A DNA stretch of 64,000 nucleotides, taken from NCBI GenBank assembly GCA_964023275.1, contig OZ029914.1, positions 38,478,424 to 38,542,423 of the forward strand. The letters run 5' to 3'. Of this stretch, positions 32,730-46,509 are shown in pieces. The translations under genes were made by a program, and so were the position numbers. Each line of letters opens with the position of its first letter. The first letter of the stretch is position 1. Source of the stretch: Norana najaformis (lineage: Eukaryota; Annelida; Clitellata; Crassiclitellata; Hormogastridae). The notes under the pieces were generated by a model. The model worked only from the letters and a program-made list of their open reading frames with translations. It did no database searches and had not been told where the DNA came from.

Positions 32730-34900
32730 TTCGGAGTAGTTTAGGCCTGCTTTTATATCACAAAACTGAGGATGTGCATGGGTTTCATTTAAGAAAATCA
32801 TGATCCGACATTTTGTTGTTTATTCGATCACCTAAAATTTACCGCGAGCTTCTTTTTGATTTGTGGCGTCGTAGATTTGGAATACCTGCGAAATGTGCAG
32901 CTGTTGCAAAATCTTACATAGAGACTTTCCACTAGCAAATGGTTTAAACAGTACATCCCACTTTTTGATCTTTCCAGTTTTTAAGATATCCAGTCTCAAC
33001 CTGTTGTTGGCTTCAACTGCACCTGACTGAGCTATGCATTAAATTGGCGATTGGAATATTTCTATTCCTTTAACGAGGTACCGATATAGCAAACAAATCC
33101 ACATTAACATATTTTTAGAACACTTAGTTCATATGCGAAGGCTAAGCAAGAATGAGGTCGCTAGTAATTCATACCCATGGCTGCTGCCTCTAGGGATTGA
33201 CTTAAAGGACTGCTGTTCTTTTTCTTCTTACTAAAATCAAACAAACAAGCTGGAATTTAAGAAATGATCTGAAACCAGGTAAAACATATTGAGCTGAGAG
33301 GTTGTCTGCCTTCGATGCTATTGGTCATAAACAGTAACTGCTATATTATTATTAAGATCAAATTATTAGTAACAGTTAAAACTTCGTCTACAGAAACTTT
33401 ATGATCCATATCGGCATATGTTAACACCTTGCAATATCTCCGTCTATGTATGTCGCCGGTTTTATCTCTTGTGAATTTCTGTCGCAAGGTTGAAAGTATC
33501 GATCAAGTTTCATGTATCGATCTGTTCCCTTACTAAATTTTACGTAAGTTAAACAGAACTACGTTTCTTATCGCTAGCACATACTTAATACTTAGTACTT
33601 CCTGTGCAAGTCTGCACATTGAGGCAAAATAGGTTCTTCATTCATCTCTTTCCATCGCCAGTCTTCATGCCGTGATCTCTAAGTTTTGTTAACAGTGGCT
33701 TAAACTGTGATACAGGCCCACGCAATAATACAGCTAAAAGTTACGCTATTCTGAATACAAGTCAGTAGTGCACAGACTTAGATGAAATAAAGGACAAGCG
33801 TGCATATTGCATGTTTGTAAACTCATCGTTATTGTTATCTCGGAATTTCTTTAGCACAGAAAATTAAGCTTATTTACAGGCGCTCAATGACGACAAATTG
33901 AGTAGGCCCTAGCTGCTTTTACGTTAGTCCATCTGTTTTTTCATTTAAGTTATTTCACACAATTGTGATATGGGTTTATTACAGTTTGCCCTCGGAACCT
34001 GGTCATATCTCTGTAAGATGAATAAATTTTCATTCAAGATCACATTTTAAGAGCCTTAAAACCCAGAATCGCAGACTGACTGCAGAAAAGTGTGGAAATT
34101 ATAGAATATAACTTAATGAAACCAGAAGTGCAATAACTGAACCACGGGGTAAAAGGAAGTGACAAGGACAAAGTAAAATTCATACTTAAATGGTTACGTA
34201 AAACTACATTGTATGTATTTATTTAGCGTCATATGTAAAGTTATAAGAGGCGGCCCGTGCCAACCTACATTATGCTATAGTTCAATAAGAACGGAAATTT
34301 CAGACGCATGGAAATGATGCTAGAAATAGTAAGTAAATAAAATACAAGAAAAATCTTCATTTGAGTGAAACATAAGAACAACCATAACAATTTTGCAGTA
34401 GGGCGACCTCTTGCGTCGTACTCATACATCAAGCTTCAAAAGCATGCTTCGTTGGGGTGGGTCATATGGCTTGGTGTATCATGATTGGTCACGATTTCAA
34501 ACATTAATTGAGGTCGATGTCGTTTAACTTCAGTGTGTTTTCGTGTACCACAAGCTGAGTTCTCCCATTCAAAGACCGAGTTGGACCTCATCGCGATGAA
34601 GGAGCAAATGACTAAGCGAGTGAATGTCTGCTGGGGATATAATATCAGTAAAAGTATCAACTGGGGTGTCACCTAAGGCATTACGCAAGATGAACAGGCT
34701 CAATAGAAATACTAAAGCTAGCTCCATGCTTAAATAAAGAAGACAATTAACGGACGAAAGAGTGCGAAAACGTCAGCCAACAAATAAACATACGATTTAA
34801 ATCCTATGAATTTAAACAGAAAATGCTGCCCGGATCAACAACTTATGCGAACCCAGTCGTGCGGGAAATTTTTGAAGGGCATATTCTTTGTATTGTTAGC
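32730..34900. repeat. intergenic tandem unit B
   Basis: Diverged copy of unit A from the gatgtgcatgggtttca block on. Its part at 33640-33900 (catctctttccatcgccag; agatgaaataaaggacaag) matches unit C at 37520-37790. The segment equivalent to 30200-30900 is missing here. No gene seen. Confidence 0.7.
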
Positions 34901-35376
34901 ATTAACGTAAGCATTTACTTTCTGTTGAGAAATATCTCAAAATCTAGCATAGATCCAAATTGCATAATATAACACATTCTTTGGAATTTTACTACATCAA
35001 AATAGGAAGCCTATCGGTTTTCCTTATATGAAGGTATATGGTTCTTAGGGCTTATATATGGCTGTTTATGTTTCACGTATATATAAACCGCTTTCTATTT
35101 TAAATATTATATATTTATAATTTTAAAATGCTTTTACTGTTCGATTTATAAGTAATCTAATCTAATTTAACCTAATGTCTTTTATGGTTACATAATCATA
35201 AAGCACAAAACTTCCTTCGGTGGTCGTCGCTTTAAGTGAATAGAAACTACAACAATTCAACATAACTGTGTATTGCAAATTTAGATTTTATTACTTTAGC
35301 TTTGATTGTAAGAACGCCAGAACATGCATTTCAATAGTCGAGAGCTGTTCAGTACCACCAAAGAAAATCTCATTAA

Positions 35377-37466
35377 CCCATTAGTGCCTGATTTTTTGTT
35401 TTTTCATGAAAGTGCAAAAATAACATTATTTCTTCGTAATGAAAATCAGTTCCAAGCACTATTCAGCTCAAAATTTGTTTTTACAATTTTTTAGGAATTT
35501 TTATTTTCCGTTCCCATTTTGGGGACGCTAGGCACAAATGGGTACGTGTAATTTCAACACTGGCATGAAGCAACTGTTAAAATTTCATGCATGTTGTCAC
35601 AAAGATAAGCATTCCTGTAGCTATTTATACAGTTGCAAGCATCAAACTTATTGTCTGGTAAAATATAAAGGTCAATAGTCATATACAATCAAGGAAAAAT
35701 TACCAGAAAAGATGAACATAATGTATGTCAAACTAGTTCATTGAAATTATTTTGGTACAAAAATGACTGTTATAGCAGTGGCTATTTATGCGACTATCAT
35801 GGCAAGAAAAATAGCAGTTCTATAGCAGTTCTGAATAACAGCTCTCGTCTACTGGTGGAAGACAGCGAAACAATCCTGGTGTACTCCATTGTCACATGCG
35901 CCTTGCTTTTAGACCGCAGACACCAACGCAGCATTCTGCTGGACTCTAAGAATTGATTCATTTTATCAGTGCGTATATCTTGTGGCACTCGATTTTCAAC
36001 AGCTTCTGGTTGACCAAGAGGATGGCCAATAGCTGCACGTTCACCATTGTACCGCGTGCAGTACACAGTGCACATGTTTCGACAAAAGTTCAACTGGTTC
36101 ACTTGTCGGTGTGTAGTTGCAGTGGTGTGTCAGTACAAAATCAAACCATTTTGGATTGCCACATGCTATAGATAAGCAAAGAGAGCCCACCACGAGTTTC
36201 TGGATCTGACAGATATGTGGTATGTGCCATCTTATCGGATCCGCCCATATGTCTGTTGTAGCGGTAGGTAACTTATTGCATGGTCATATCCACAAACTTT
36301 CTTTCAGACCGTGACCACTTCTTCGCTGAGCCCAGTGTCTCGATGCCACTCAATAATTGGAAGCGTTACCACACTGTTGTCGTGCCAGCGCATCACCATT
36401 ATTCCAGATGCTGTATCTAGTCAGTAGTCAAAGGCGCCGCAATCTGATTTCTTGATCTTGTCCACAGACAACAATGGACAGTGTCAACTCGATTGGCTCA
36501 AACTGTTACGGTTGCCTGGATGTTCTTGATGCTCAAAAACTCAAGCAGATTCAGACTGGTGAAAAAATTGGGAAAATACAATGTGTATTTGTCATCAGCT
36601 GGAGGCAGACAGTCTGCAAGCTTGACAACTACAGAACCGCCAAGACCAAGCTGGCTGTCGGTCACTACATCTCCTTGATACTGATCCATCAAAATACAAT
36701 ATTCAAGTGTCATGTTGATGCTCCATACCTTGAAGTCAAATCTTATGGGCTTGCCACGAGTAAATTGTTTTACACTATATCTACCATAGTATGGTACCAT
36801 TGATTCGTCAATCTAAAAACTGTATTTGGGACCGCGAAAATTCCGCCAGGAACCGTTGATTTAGCGCGTCTAATAGCAGCTGAACCTTGGCCATTCTGTC
36901 ATTTGGTGACAAGTGTTCATTGTCCGCAACGTGTACACACATCATTAGTTCATCAAATCTGTTTCCTGTCATTGCACAACTCATGGCTGAGTTGTATACA
37001 TCTTCTGCTGCCTCCCAGTAGAGACAACGGCGAGGCAGTGGAGCATATTACTGTTCAAAAGTTGACGGGGCCATTTGTGCCTAGCGTCCCCAAAATGGGG
37101 ACGGTGTATTCCGGTATAATAAAAAATCAACCAAGCATCAATCAACACTACAAAAATAGATACAGATAGCTAAGAGACAAAATAACATAGGCTTATACTC
37201 ACATTTTTTATTGTAATGTATTATTGCATGATAATTCAAGGTTATATTGATAACTTTACTGAATTTCTAAATTTACGATGATCGTCAAAACAAAGCCCTC
37301 TAATCACGAAAAAAACAAATAAATATCTGCTAATTTATAGCCTACATGAAAGATAATTGAGTATACCTTTGGTAGGAATAATTGGTTACACTCAGGATTG
37401 CTTTATATAAAAAGTAACTCTTTCCATACAGGCGTCCCCAAAATGGGGACGCTAGGCACTAATGGG
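35377..37466 (-). mobile_element. piggyBac-family transposon, copy C, 2090 bp, TTAA-flanked
   Basis: Inverted ends CCCATTAGTGCCT (35377) and AGGCACTAATGGG (ending 37466), each directly next to TTAA (35373-35376 and 37467-37470), the piggyBac target. The palindrome-like word CCCCAAAATGGGGAC occurs near the right end (37437-37451) and again at 37090-37104. The left end has the related CCCATTTTGGGGACG near 35513. It is a different family from copies A and B. Confidence 0.92.
35800..37060 (-). pseudogene. piggyBac transposase pseudogene, copy C
   Basis: On the minus strand: YWEAAEDVYNSAMSCAMTGN and RFDELMMCVHVADNEHLSPN (about 37020-36900), DRMAKVQLLLDALNQRFL (about 36900-36845), then a stop. The open block 36800-36498 has MVPYYGRYSVKQFTRGKPIR, FDFKVWSINM, LGLGGSVVVKLADCLP and LYFPNFFTSLNLLEFL. 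The last is the N-FFTS-L-L-L signature of the family. C-terminal text (LESSRMLRWCLRSKSKAHVT) lies near 35950-35890. Frame changes and stops make it dead. Confidence 0.88.
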
Positions 37467-39069
37467 TTAACTACTAATTAGCATCAGTTATTATCGTCTA
37501 TCACAATCGCAGCCTCTCCCTTCATCTCTGTCCATCTCCAGTCTTTATATCGTGATGTACAGGTGTGTTAAAATGGCTTTGTGTGGGATGCAGGTTCATG
37601 CAATAATGCTGTGGCTCGTGGCTAGAGGTTGCACTAGTCCGAATATAAGTCAGTTGTGCACAGGCTTAGATGAAATAAAGGACAAACGCACATATAGTAG
37701 TAAACATGTCAAACCTAATCTCGGAATTTATTTCTTTAGCACAGAAAATAAAGCTTATATACCGACGCTCAATTACGACAAATTAAGTATTTGGGTTCAT
37801 TTCGGTTCATTTCCTGGGGTATTTAAATGGTTCTACATACATGTGATATGTGCTTGTCGCACTTCGCCCTTGAGACCCGACCATATCTCTGCAAGATGAA
37901 TAAATTTTCATGCAAGATCACATTTGTAGAGCTTCAGAACCAACAACCTCAGACCGACTGTAGCAAAGTAAGAAATATTACTTATGTTATTAAAACCAAA
38001 GAGTTGCATTAACCGAACCCCGGTTGTTAGTGTGTGAAAAAGGTGACAAGGTAAAACTAATATATCTGTTGATAATAATAGTTATGTAAAACTACAATCC
38101 ATGGGAGCGTATATTTCTGTATCGCCACCTTTAAAATTTTAACAGACTGCCGTTTGCAGCCTACATTATGTGATAGTTCAATATGAAGGAAAAGTTCAGC
38201 CGAAGAGGAGTGAAAATAAAAATTGCAGAAAAATAGAATACCGGAAAAAAGTCTTAATTCGAATGAAACATAATCAAAACCACAGCAAATCAACAGCAGA
38301 GTGGTACTCATACGCCAACCTTCAATAGTATGCAGTACTGATATGGGTCGAATGGCCTGATGTATCGTGAATGGTCACCCATCTAAGCATTAATTAATTG
38401 GATTCGATACTGCTTAAACTTCAGTGTAATTTTGTTTGCCACCAGCTACGTTCCCCCACTCAAAGAACGACTTGAACCTTAGCGAGGTGTAGGAGTGAAT
38501 GGCCGTGCAAGGGATTATCTGCGGAGCACAAGCTATCATTAAAGGTATCAACTGAAGTGTCACCTTAGGCATTACGCGAGATAAAAGGTTTAACAGGAAT
38601 AATAAAGCAATTCCCCCACTTGAATTAAGAGTGAGATCAGACGAAAACTGTGAAGATGCATAGCAATTAAAGAAAAACACGATGGAAATCCTATAAAAAA
38701 TGAAGAGAAAAATGTTACATGTGGTTGGACTTTCCCCGAATCAACAATGTTCTCGCCTCAGTCGTTCGGAAATTTTTAAAGGGCACTAAGAATTATAGAC
38801 AAATGAAAATACTGTCACCATGAAAAACAGTTGCTGTCATGGCTAATACAACCAACTTTATGATGGTTGTAGTAATAGTACTTGAAGTAGTAATGTTGTA
38901 ATATACATATTATAGTAGTAAATCAAGAAATAATAGTGTGAAAACTATACAGTTTCAGAATAATTGCTATCAACAATACAGAGCAAATTAAATATCGATA
39001 TAATAAATACTAAATGCCAATGATTCTTGCACCTTAGGCAACTGCGGAGTAAAATGTTCCTAATAATAA

Positions 39070-41480
39070 TTGCATTGAAATCGGCGATGGCCATGTTAAT
39101 GCGTGCTGTTCATTCGAGCAGATAAGATGGCATTTTCAGATGTTCTGAGAGTTCAGACATCTAACGTCATTATTATTAAGATAAGGAGGAGCGCTTTCGA
39201 GAGATGTTTAGACTTTGCTAAAATCTTCAGTTATATTACCATGCAGTGCATTACATTACATACATACGTATCATAGACCTACATTTACGCTTGCATTCAT
39301 TCATACATAATATACATATTTACATACATAAATTAATACTATTTTGAGAGCAAATTCGGCTAATTTTCGAATTCGTGGGAATAAACAGCGATTTTTATAC
39401 CTCAACAGTTGATATGAGATACACTGTTCAGCATAACATGTTAACTGCACATGTTAAAATCTGTTGTAGGTCTTAGTCAAGTATGTTTAATTTTCAGTGT
39501 CCACATGTTTACGCAAAAGATCAATCAGAGTGAAATCGCAGTGTAATCACCAATAATACACGAATGTACCAATAATTATCTCCTAGTCAGGCTCAGTCTT
39601 GATCAGATATGCTACGATACCTTAAGGCAACTGAAAAACAAGTATTTAGCTAGGATATGAATGACACTAGAAATCTGAGCAATAGTTTGAAGTGACAAAA
39701 ACTTCTCAAAAGTTGAACCCGTTACCGCCAAGAAACACATCGACAAAGTTGGATCGACATTATAAACGAATTTATTGTAAGACTTGAGAAAACACTGAAC
39801 TTGAGAAATGATCGAAAAGAATGGGGATCAGTCAATTGGACCGATTATCGCCAAGAGAATGGTATCAGAAACTGACGATGAAGTTGATTAATGTGAGTTA
39901 TAGTTCTGCTTCCGAAGGATACCCTACATATAACTGTAAAGTCAGAAATGCCAGAGGTAATAGCTGGAGTGCTGATTTTGCAGGTAACATGCCAAAAAAT
40001 GTGAAATAAAGAATGGATTTAACGGCAATACGGGACAAAGGGCACATGCAAAAATTAAGCGCCAGTGCTTTCGAAACCTAATGCTGGTCACTCTTATTAA
40101 ATACGAAGTTGAGTCAGAATTTGCGGATTTGTTGAGGAAAAAATTTAGATATTCCGTATCTGTCAATAAGTCACGTTGTCTTTAAGGCCCCGCAGTTTAG
40201 CCGTGGCAGCTTATTATAGGCCTACTCGTCTTTAGGTTTATCCTTTCATTGTTCACAAATTAAATAGCCTATTCAAGCGTGGTGGGGGTTTTATGATTCG
40301 CTCGCAGAACCAGAGGCTGGCGGACTGACACCAGCCGTATTTTATCACTCAAGCTCTCGCCTGTCTGCAGGCCTCTTGGTTCCTCCACGAATCTTATACC
40401 TCGCACATGCATAGAATACTTTTTCTATAGCGAATAATATACGCATAGCGTTATCGAGTTTTAGGGAAAACAGGGCAGATATATCTGATGTTACAACGTA
40501 ATGCACTTATTTCAAACAGCACAGTGAATCGTCATTTACACTGTAAGTCAAATTCGTATGTTTTAGGCATATACCATTAGAATAGACAGTTATTGAAACT
40601 GATCTCAGTAAAAGCCTAATCGATTCTAATCTGATATCTTCCACTGTGCCACTATATGTCATAATTTTAAAGTCATTAATCGATGGTCACTATTAAGTAA
40701 ACTCGGTTTATATGTAAGAAGCCAGGTTGAGACCGTTCGAAAACCAAGAGGGTAATCCGAAGAGACGCGGAAATTTCCTGCCGAGACTTGAAGTGAGTCC
40801 AGAATGATACGAGTTTAGTCAAGGTCAGTCTGGTTCCGCGATCATCACGCTCGGCTACCAGTTTGGATTTGCTGGATTCTCGCTACCTAGATCAACTCGA
40901 ATTTCGTTGGACTTTATTCTGCATTTGGACGTCTAACTTATAAACTCTTCCATTTATTATACGTGCTGTTTCATGTGATTCAGATCAACATATATTTCTC
41001 TGTTTATGCAACGCTACACATGTTTAGAGCAGTTAGATATAGCCATGCATGCAGCTCCTTTGGGAGGTTCCTAAAAGGTGTTCAATAAATGCCATATATT
41101 TCGTACCTTTTTCGGAGCGATTATCGCTCTGCCCCGTTCCTTGTGGAAAAGGCAACGGTAGACCAGCTCCCTAAAATCCTGAGTATATAAATGATGAAAT
41201 CAACCGAAGAAAAGCGACAACAGCGTAAATGAATCGAACCGCTCCAGTGAAATTCTTGTGAAAAGATACTTCACATATGAACATTGAATGTCCGAAAAAT
41301 GTTAAGGCCTGGAAAACTTGCAAATGTGAAAACCGTGCATAGCCTAGCGTCGGTCCATCACTTTGGAATAATGTATCTGTGTATACACTGTTTCTCCTGA
41401 TTCAGGTCAAGATACATTCTCGTTTCATATTAACATACACTCGCTTACGTTCTTTAGACAGCAATGTTCACAACGCTTTC
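39070..41480. other. spacer with unclassified repeats
   Basis: No gene recognised. The segment 40290-40400 is similar, in inverse orientation, to 43740-43880. Sequence near 40725-40790 (accgttcgaaaacc...ccgaagagacgcggaaa) resembles that at 58390-58440, the end of a minus-strand LINE, so a short LINE tail may be present. Confidence 0.4.
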
Positions 41481-41499
41481 CAGAAGCCCTTAAAACGCG

Positions 41500-41720
41500 C
41501 TGTACAAAAGACCAGATACACATATAGAAACAATCATGCATGCCCACATACAAATACATACATGCATGCATGAAAACAAACACACATGCATGCAAACATA
41601 GACTACATACATAAACGCATATGTGTGTTTAGAATGTTCCGATATATAGATACAAGCATACATACCGGCAGACACACGTACATACATGCACACATACATA
41701 CATTTAAACACAAATGCATG
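41500..41720. repeat. (ACAT/CATG)n microsatellite
   Basis: Interrupted runs of acatacat and catgcatg on the + strand. Open frames across it on the minus strand (MYVCMYVRV-like) are by-products of the repeat. Confidence 0.9.
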
Positions 41721-42149
41721 CATACGTAAATAAAATAACATGACATATCTCATGACACATTGAACTGCTGTTTTCAGTGGAAATTTTTTTTCAATTTGTT
41801 TTCCAGATAAATCATTCCTAGCTGTCAATTACAATTCTTCTCATTTTCTGGAAATGCGACATGACCAATGATTTGCACAGCTTGAGTATCACTGTTAGTT
41901 TTAAGGTCATGTTACATGGCTGGAACGAATTATTAGCCTAACAGCTGGTATTTATGAACAAACCCTCCAGGGTTTAGCAAATGTGTGTGTTTTAATTAAC
42001 ATAATTACACAAGAACGATTCTGTATTACACAAAACAGGGAACCAGCATGTTAGTCTACCATCATGAATTTGCGTTTAAGCGATTTTGTTTACAAATCCA
42101 ACACAAACCGCTACTTTTCTTTCCCATGCGGGTCATATAGATGCTCGTC

Positions 42150-42775
42150 CATCCTGATATTCTTTACATGTAATAGATGAGTGTCTGTATAATAATGCAT
42201 TGCAGATAGATAAGCACAGAGGTCTATATATGCGCAATAGACAAATGTGTAAATTGTAATTATCATATTTACACAGCAGCTAGTTTGTATGTTTAGAAAA
42301 CCAGAAAAGGCGTTACACTATCTTCATAAATATTTTCTTTGTAGGGGCTTTACTCTCATATCCGACCTAAGCCTGAGCCTTTTAGTTGCATGAATATGTG
42401 ACGCTAGACACGAGGTGCTTGGTTGTAGTGATGAAGTCTACTGTAAAAATCTATTCCAATCTGGCCTGTACATTACTACATTATTTCAGTATACAGAGAT
42501 TGTAATATCAGAAAAGAATAATTTAACTAACACAACTGTGGTGGTCACAGGCTGTACTTAACTTGGTGGGGTAGGGATGACTCCAGCCCAGTTCTGGGCC
42601 TATAGACACATGCGTTTTCTGCTTTCAGTATAGAACGACTGTTCCGCACCATCTTTTTCTGTTGTATCAGAATATTTTTTATATGTAATAGATGAGTGTC
42701 CAACTGTCCATATATTACATTGCAATATACTACATTGCAAATGCATGCGCAGAGACCTATATATGTGCCATAAAT
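42150..42775. repeat. direct repeat of about 100 bp
   Basis: tgtaatagatgagtgtc at 42167 recurs at 42684 and is followed in both places by ...gcagag(g)-ctatatatg...-like sequence (to 42240 and 42775). No coding content. Confidence 0.7.
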
Positions 42776-43059
42776 AAAGGAATAGTCTATTGAGTTTTTA
42801 TATTGATTTTCAACTTTTGAATATCCCTAAAACTTTGAGACTTGTCGCAAATTTTGTTAAAAAGAGGCAGCTTCAACCTTTGTTAGTGATATAATAAATA
42901 ATTTATTTCCATAAGTTCATCATCCGGCGACTAGTATTCCCTGCCATCAGCCCCTTCTCCGATCAAAGATATCCGCGAATTGCTTTCCACAGCTGCTGCT
43001 TTACAGGCTAGAACTTTAACTCTTTCTCCAATTCAGCCCATTCTTAGGACAATACATCC

Positions 43060-43290
43060 AGTTGTTTCACGCTCACACATAAAACAACCATAACTAAGAA
43101 ACAGACAGTTACAGACGCGAAACTGAATCTGCTACCACATTCAATTTTTATTACGATATTTTAATAATGAGATCAAAGATTTGTAATGCTAAACACCATC
43201 TGACAAGCCTTGAAGATACTAACAGTCAAATACATCATAGATTATAATCAGTATACATATTGTATCTTCTCTGTATGTCTTCATGCCGCA
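43060..43290. repeat. direct repeat, copy 1
   Basis: cacataaaacaacc through atcaaagatttgtaatgc and taaacaccatctgacaagcc, repeated at 44078-44290. The position beside a minus-strand Gypsy remnant suggests LTR-derived sequence, but no LTR ends are visible. Confidence 0.7.
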
Positions 43291-44077
43291 CGGTCTATCC
43301 GTTCTTCATTTTGTTGTTCGGTTATTCAGCCGGGCAGCAATTTACCGGGTAAGTGTTACAAACAACCAATTTGACGATATTCGTCGTTACGAGGCAAGTT
43401 TCTCTAGTATAAAATGCATGCGTTTCGAACCAGTCATTTTGCACAAAAAGCATCATTAGCATTTGTGGACGACCTCTCCGCGTTGTAGATGCTAAGGTTT
43501 CGAACCGTCGACTTACCATATTCGTAGCGTTGTGTTAACTTAAGCAAAGATTTTTGATTTTCCCTTTTATTATTAAGACGAACAATCACAACAGTACTTG
43601 AATCGCCACAGTTTCTAAACGCACGAATCTATCAACGACATTTGTTACTAGAATTTTTAACTTATCGCACACCAGACCAGTGCTGAAAATCTTCGCGATG
43701 CCACAACAATGAATGTGCGTCCGCTCATACAGGCTCTTTTCCGTCAAGACGGAGAGCCAGTAGGCCTGCAGACAGACAGACCCACCTTCCTCTATTGCGC
43801 AATCGTGCTTTTTCCAAAACCCCGTCCACTATTTACACCATAGGCTGCGCGAGAGCCTGCTTGATAAAGTATGACTGATGTCGGCCCGCCTGCCCGTCGG
43901 GTTCTGCCGGCCAATTACACAATCCCCGCCACACGTGCCACACGCGGCAGCCACAAGCACCTGATCAGCGCGCGCAAAAACAAAGAACCCGTGGAAATTT
44001 TCTGTGCGAACGGGCTCTCAAAACTCGTGAATGGAGCTCAATGCAGTGTTATGCAATCCACTCTAAAACACAGGAAT

Positions 44078-44290
44078 TCATGTTCACACAAAACAACCTT
44101 AACTAAGAAACAGTCAGTTACAAGCGCAAAACAGAATCTGTCATCACATCCAATATTTATTACGATATCTCAATTCGAGATCAAAGATTTGTAACGCTAA
44201 ACACCATCTGACAAGCCTTGCACAAGTAGACATATTAACAGTCAAATACGTCATGGATTATGATCAGTGTATATATATATATATATGACA
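44078..44290. repeat. direct repeat, copy 2
   Basis: Second copy of the 43060-43290 sequence (atcaaagatttgtaacgc; taaacaccatctgacaagcc), followed by a (TA)n run at 44269-44287. Confidence 0.7.
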
Positions 44291-44639
44291 TTATTCAAAT
44301 CTAACATGATGTCCTTCAGCTGAGACAACACCCACACAACAGAATACGCTCCTTTTTCATTAGTTGCCCATTCTTGGGTTGCAGTTTTTGATTAGTAGAA
44401 GAACTAGGTCTTCCCCGACTTTCACTGTCAAATTGTGTCAAAGCAGCACCAACTACAACGTAACTGCTGTCACATCACAAATCTATATAATTGCCAACAC
44501 GAATAATAATCAAAACAATATGTGAACACAAGCAATGTTTTAAAATTTCATCCCTCTAACAAAAATTCTCTGTCATTTTCTTACAAGTTATACTGACAAC
44601 AGTTTGAAATCTTTGCAAAATCAGCTTGAACTGTTGGTA

Positions 44640-46500
44640 ATAATCAAACAGTCCCTAACTTGCTTAATTTGCTTCTTTGTCTTAGGTCTTTTCATTTTCG
44701 CCATACGCGTTTTCTTATCTGGATCCATTTTCAGATTTTCAAAACAAACAACATGACCAATGAATTTAAATGAATTTATGGCTTAACAAATTCATATCTC
44801 TTTAGGTTCAGAGTCAAATTATATTGACGCATTTATTATAAAACAATTATTAATGTGGTAAATGAGTCTTTAATTCATCAGAATGTACTTCAGAATCATG
44901 AAGATATGTTTCTGAAAACGCTTTTAAGGGTTGTAACACAGTATTTATGCCTTTCCTAAAAGTGGGACCTCAGTTTATCGTTCCAAACGGTACACGTGGC
45001 CACTCAGATTAGCCAGGGCGTGTAACAAATGCCGTTATCAACTGATCTGACTCTTTTACAGCACATGTCCAGTGAGCATTTCTACAATCAAATACCGATA
45101 TAAATTTTGAATTTCCGATCTTGCTTAGCACTTCAGACACTACAGGGATGGAATACTGAAACTCAACAGTGAAGATGTTAACGTGACTATAGTGACGAGC
45201 AAGTAGCAAGGCACCATCTTGGTTCTTAACATTAGCCAAAGGACAAGCCATTCGACTGGTTGATGATTTGACAATACCTGCCTTTACAAGTTCATCTATC
45301 TGACACTCTGGCTCAGGTCGATATATCAAGGATACTCTGTAAATAATAAACTCGTTCTTTTTGAAATCAGGTCGTAGAAGAATTTCAGGTTCATCGACAA
45401 TGTACAAACCAGTTTATCACAAAAACTATTTGCATATCTGCTGAATCTGCAATTGCATCAGAGGAGAAAGATTTTTTCCCTCGTTAGATAAGCAAATTGT
45501 AAAGGTCGTGGTGGCAATGATTCATTCAAACGATCTGCAACCATCAATTCGAACAATTTCTTGTAATCTTTGTTCAATTCCGTACTTGAGTATAGTAACA
45601 ACAAAGTTTTCAATCTAGCATCAAAAATTTTAAGGTTTCAACTGGCAGTTTCTTTGCCTCAATGATCCTTGCTCTGTATTCTCGAGGTGTGCATTTAAAC
45701 TCTTTCAAACTATTCTTTTACACAAACACAGTCATCAAAATCCGTGTAATTAAAAAAATATACAACAGTTCTAGAATTCTGAATGCTTAATGGTAACAGC
45801 AATTTGACCCAATACTGTTATCAAAAGTGAAACTGTTAAAGCATTCACCATCGTTTCAAACTATAAGGGAATTTCTCATAAATTATAAACCATCTTGAGT
45901 AGACATTGTTTCATTGAATCTCCAATTTTCTCTTCATTTTCGATGTGACTGAATTTGCTTCTTCAAATTTATTTTTCTCTTCAAGTCTCTCTTTCTTCCA
46001 TTATTCTTGCTTTTCCAGTTTACTTATCTAGCTTTCCTCCTCATATCGTTGCCACACCGTCTCTTTTTCTTCTATTTTTATCCCCTTTTAGTCCTGTGAC
46101 TTTACTTGCATACTCTCCATCTGATTTTCTCCGCTTCTCATATTATCGCCATTTCTCTTACTTGCATCTTTTTCATTTCAAATCTTTGTTGCTTTGTTTT
46201 CATTCGTTCTTTTCTTTCTAGCTCCAATTGTTGTTTTTTCTCAGTTTGTTATTTCGAACTTCTGACTCAGGCTGTTTCTATTTCTCTGCGCCTTCTAATT
46301 CAGCCCGTCTTATTTTTTCTCTTGGGCTTCTGCTTGTGATCTCTGGGCTTGAATTTGCTGTCTCTGCAAATGGAAATCAGCTTGTCTTACTCTTTTCATA
46401 TCTATCATATGTTCCATTATTTTTTGTTCTGCTCTTGCTCGTTCTTTCATTCCCCTCTCGGCTTGTTCTAACCTTCTATGTGCAGGTCTAAAATCTCTTC
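44640..46500 (-). mobile_element. Ty3/Gypsy retrotransposon remnant
   Basis: On the minus strand: a charged coiled-coil stretch (RRLEQAERGMKERARAEQKI near 46480-46420), a gag-like segment (YRARIIEAKKLPVETLKF near 45695-45640, in broken frame), then reverse transcriptase at 45407-45009. It has CQIDELVKAGIVKSSTSRMA, PLANVKNQDGALL, YSIPVVSEVLSKIGNSKFIS, VFDCRNAHW and TAFVTRPG. This is followed by VPFGTIN, INTVLQPL and the RT-RNaseH linker DPDKKTRMAKMKRPKTKKQI near 44735-44675. Protease, RNase H, integrase and clear LTRs are not seen. Heavily decayed; no envelope gene. Confidence 0.75.
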
Positions 46501-46509
46501 ACTGGCTAA

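Larger units (their letters stand above)
34950..39065. repeat. intergenic tandem unit C, with piggyBac inside
   Basis: It begins with the equivalent of the gene 1 3' flank (taatctaatcta at 35150 as at 30388; tggtcg..cgctt..aagtgaatagaaact as at 30452-30477). It is broken by the piggyBac element at 35377-37466 and continues to 39065. Without the insert it is about 2.0 kb. Confidence 0.72.

Noticed and set aside
39821..40009. Small plus-strand frame of 62 codons
   Set aside because: No domain, no splice signals of a matching phase, and no neighbour relation.
41490..41828. Open frame rich in MYVCMYV on the minus strand
   Set aside because: Produced by the ACAT/CATG microsatellite.
45955..46491. 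Hydrophobic-looking plus-strand frames (Phe/Leu/Ser-rich)
   Set aside because: Antisense of a lysine/glutamate-rich, Gypsy gag-like coiled coil on the minus strand.
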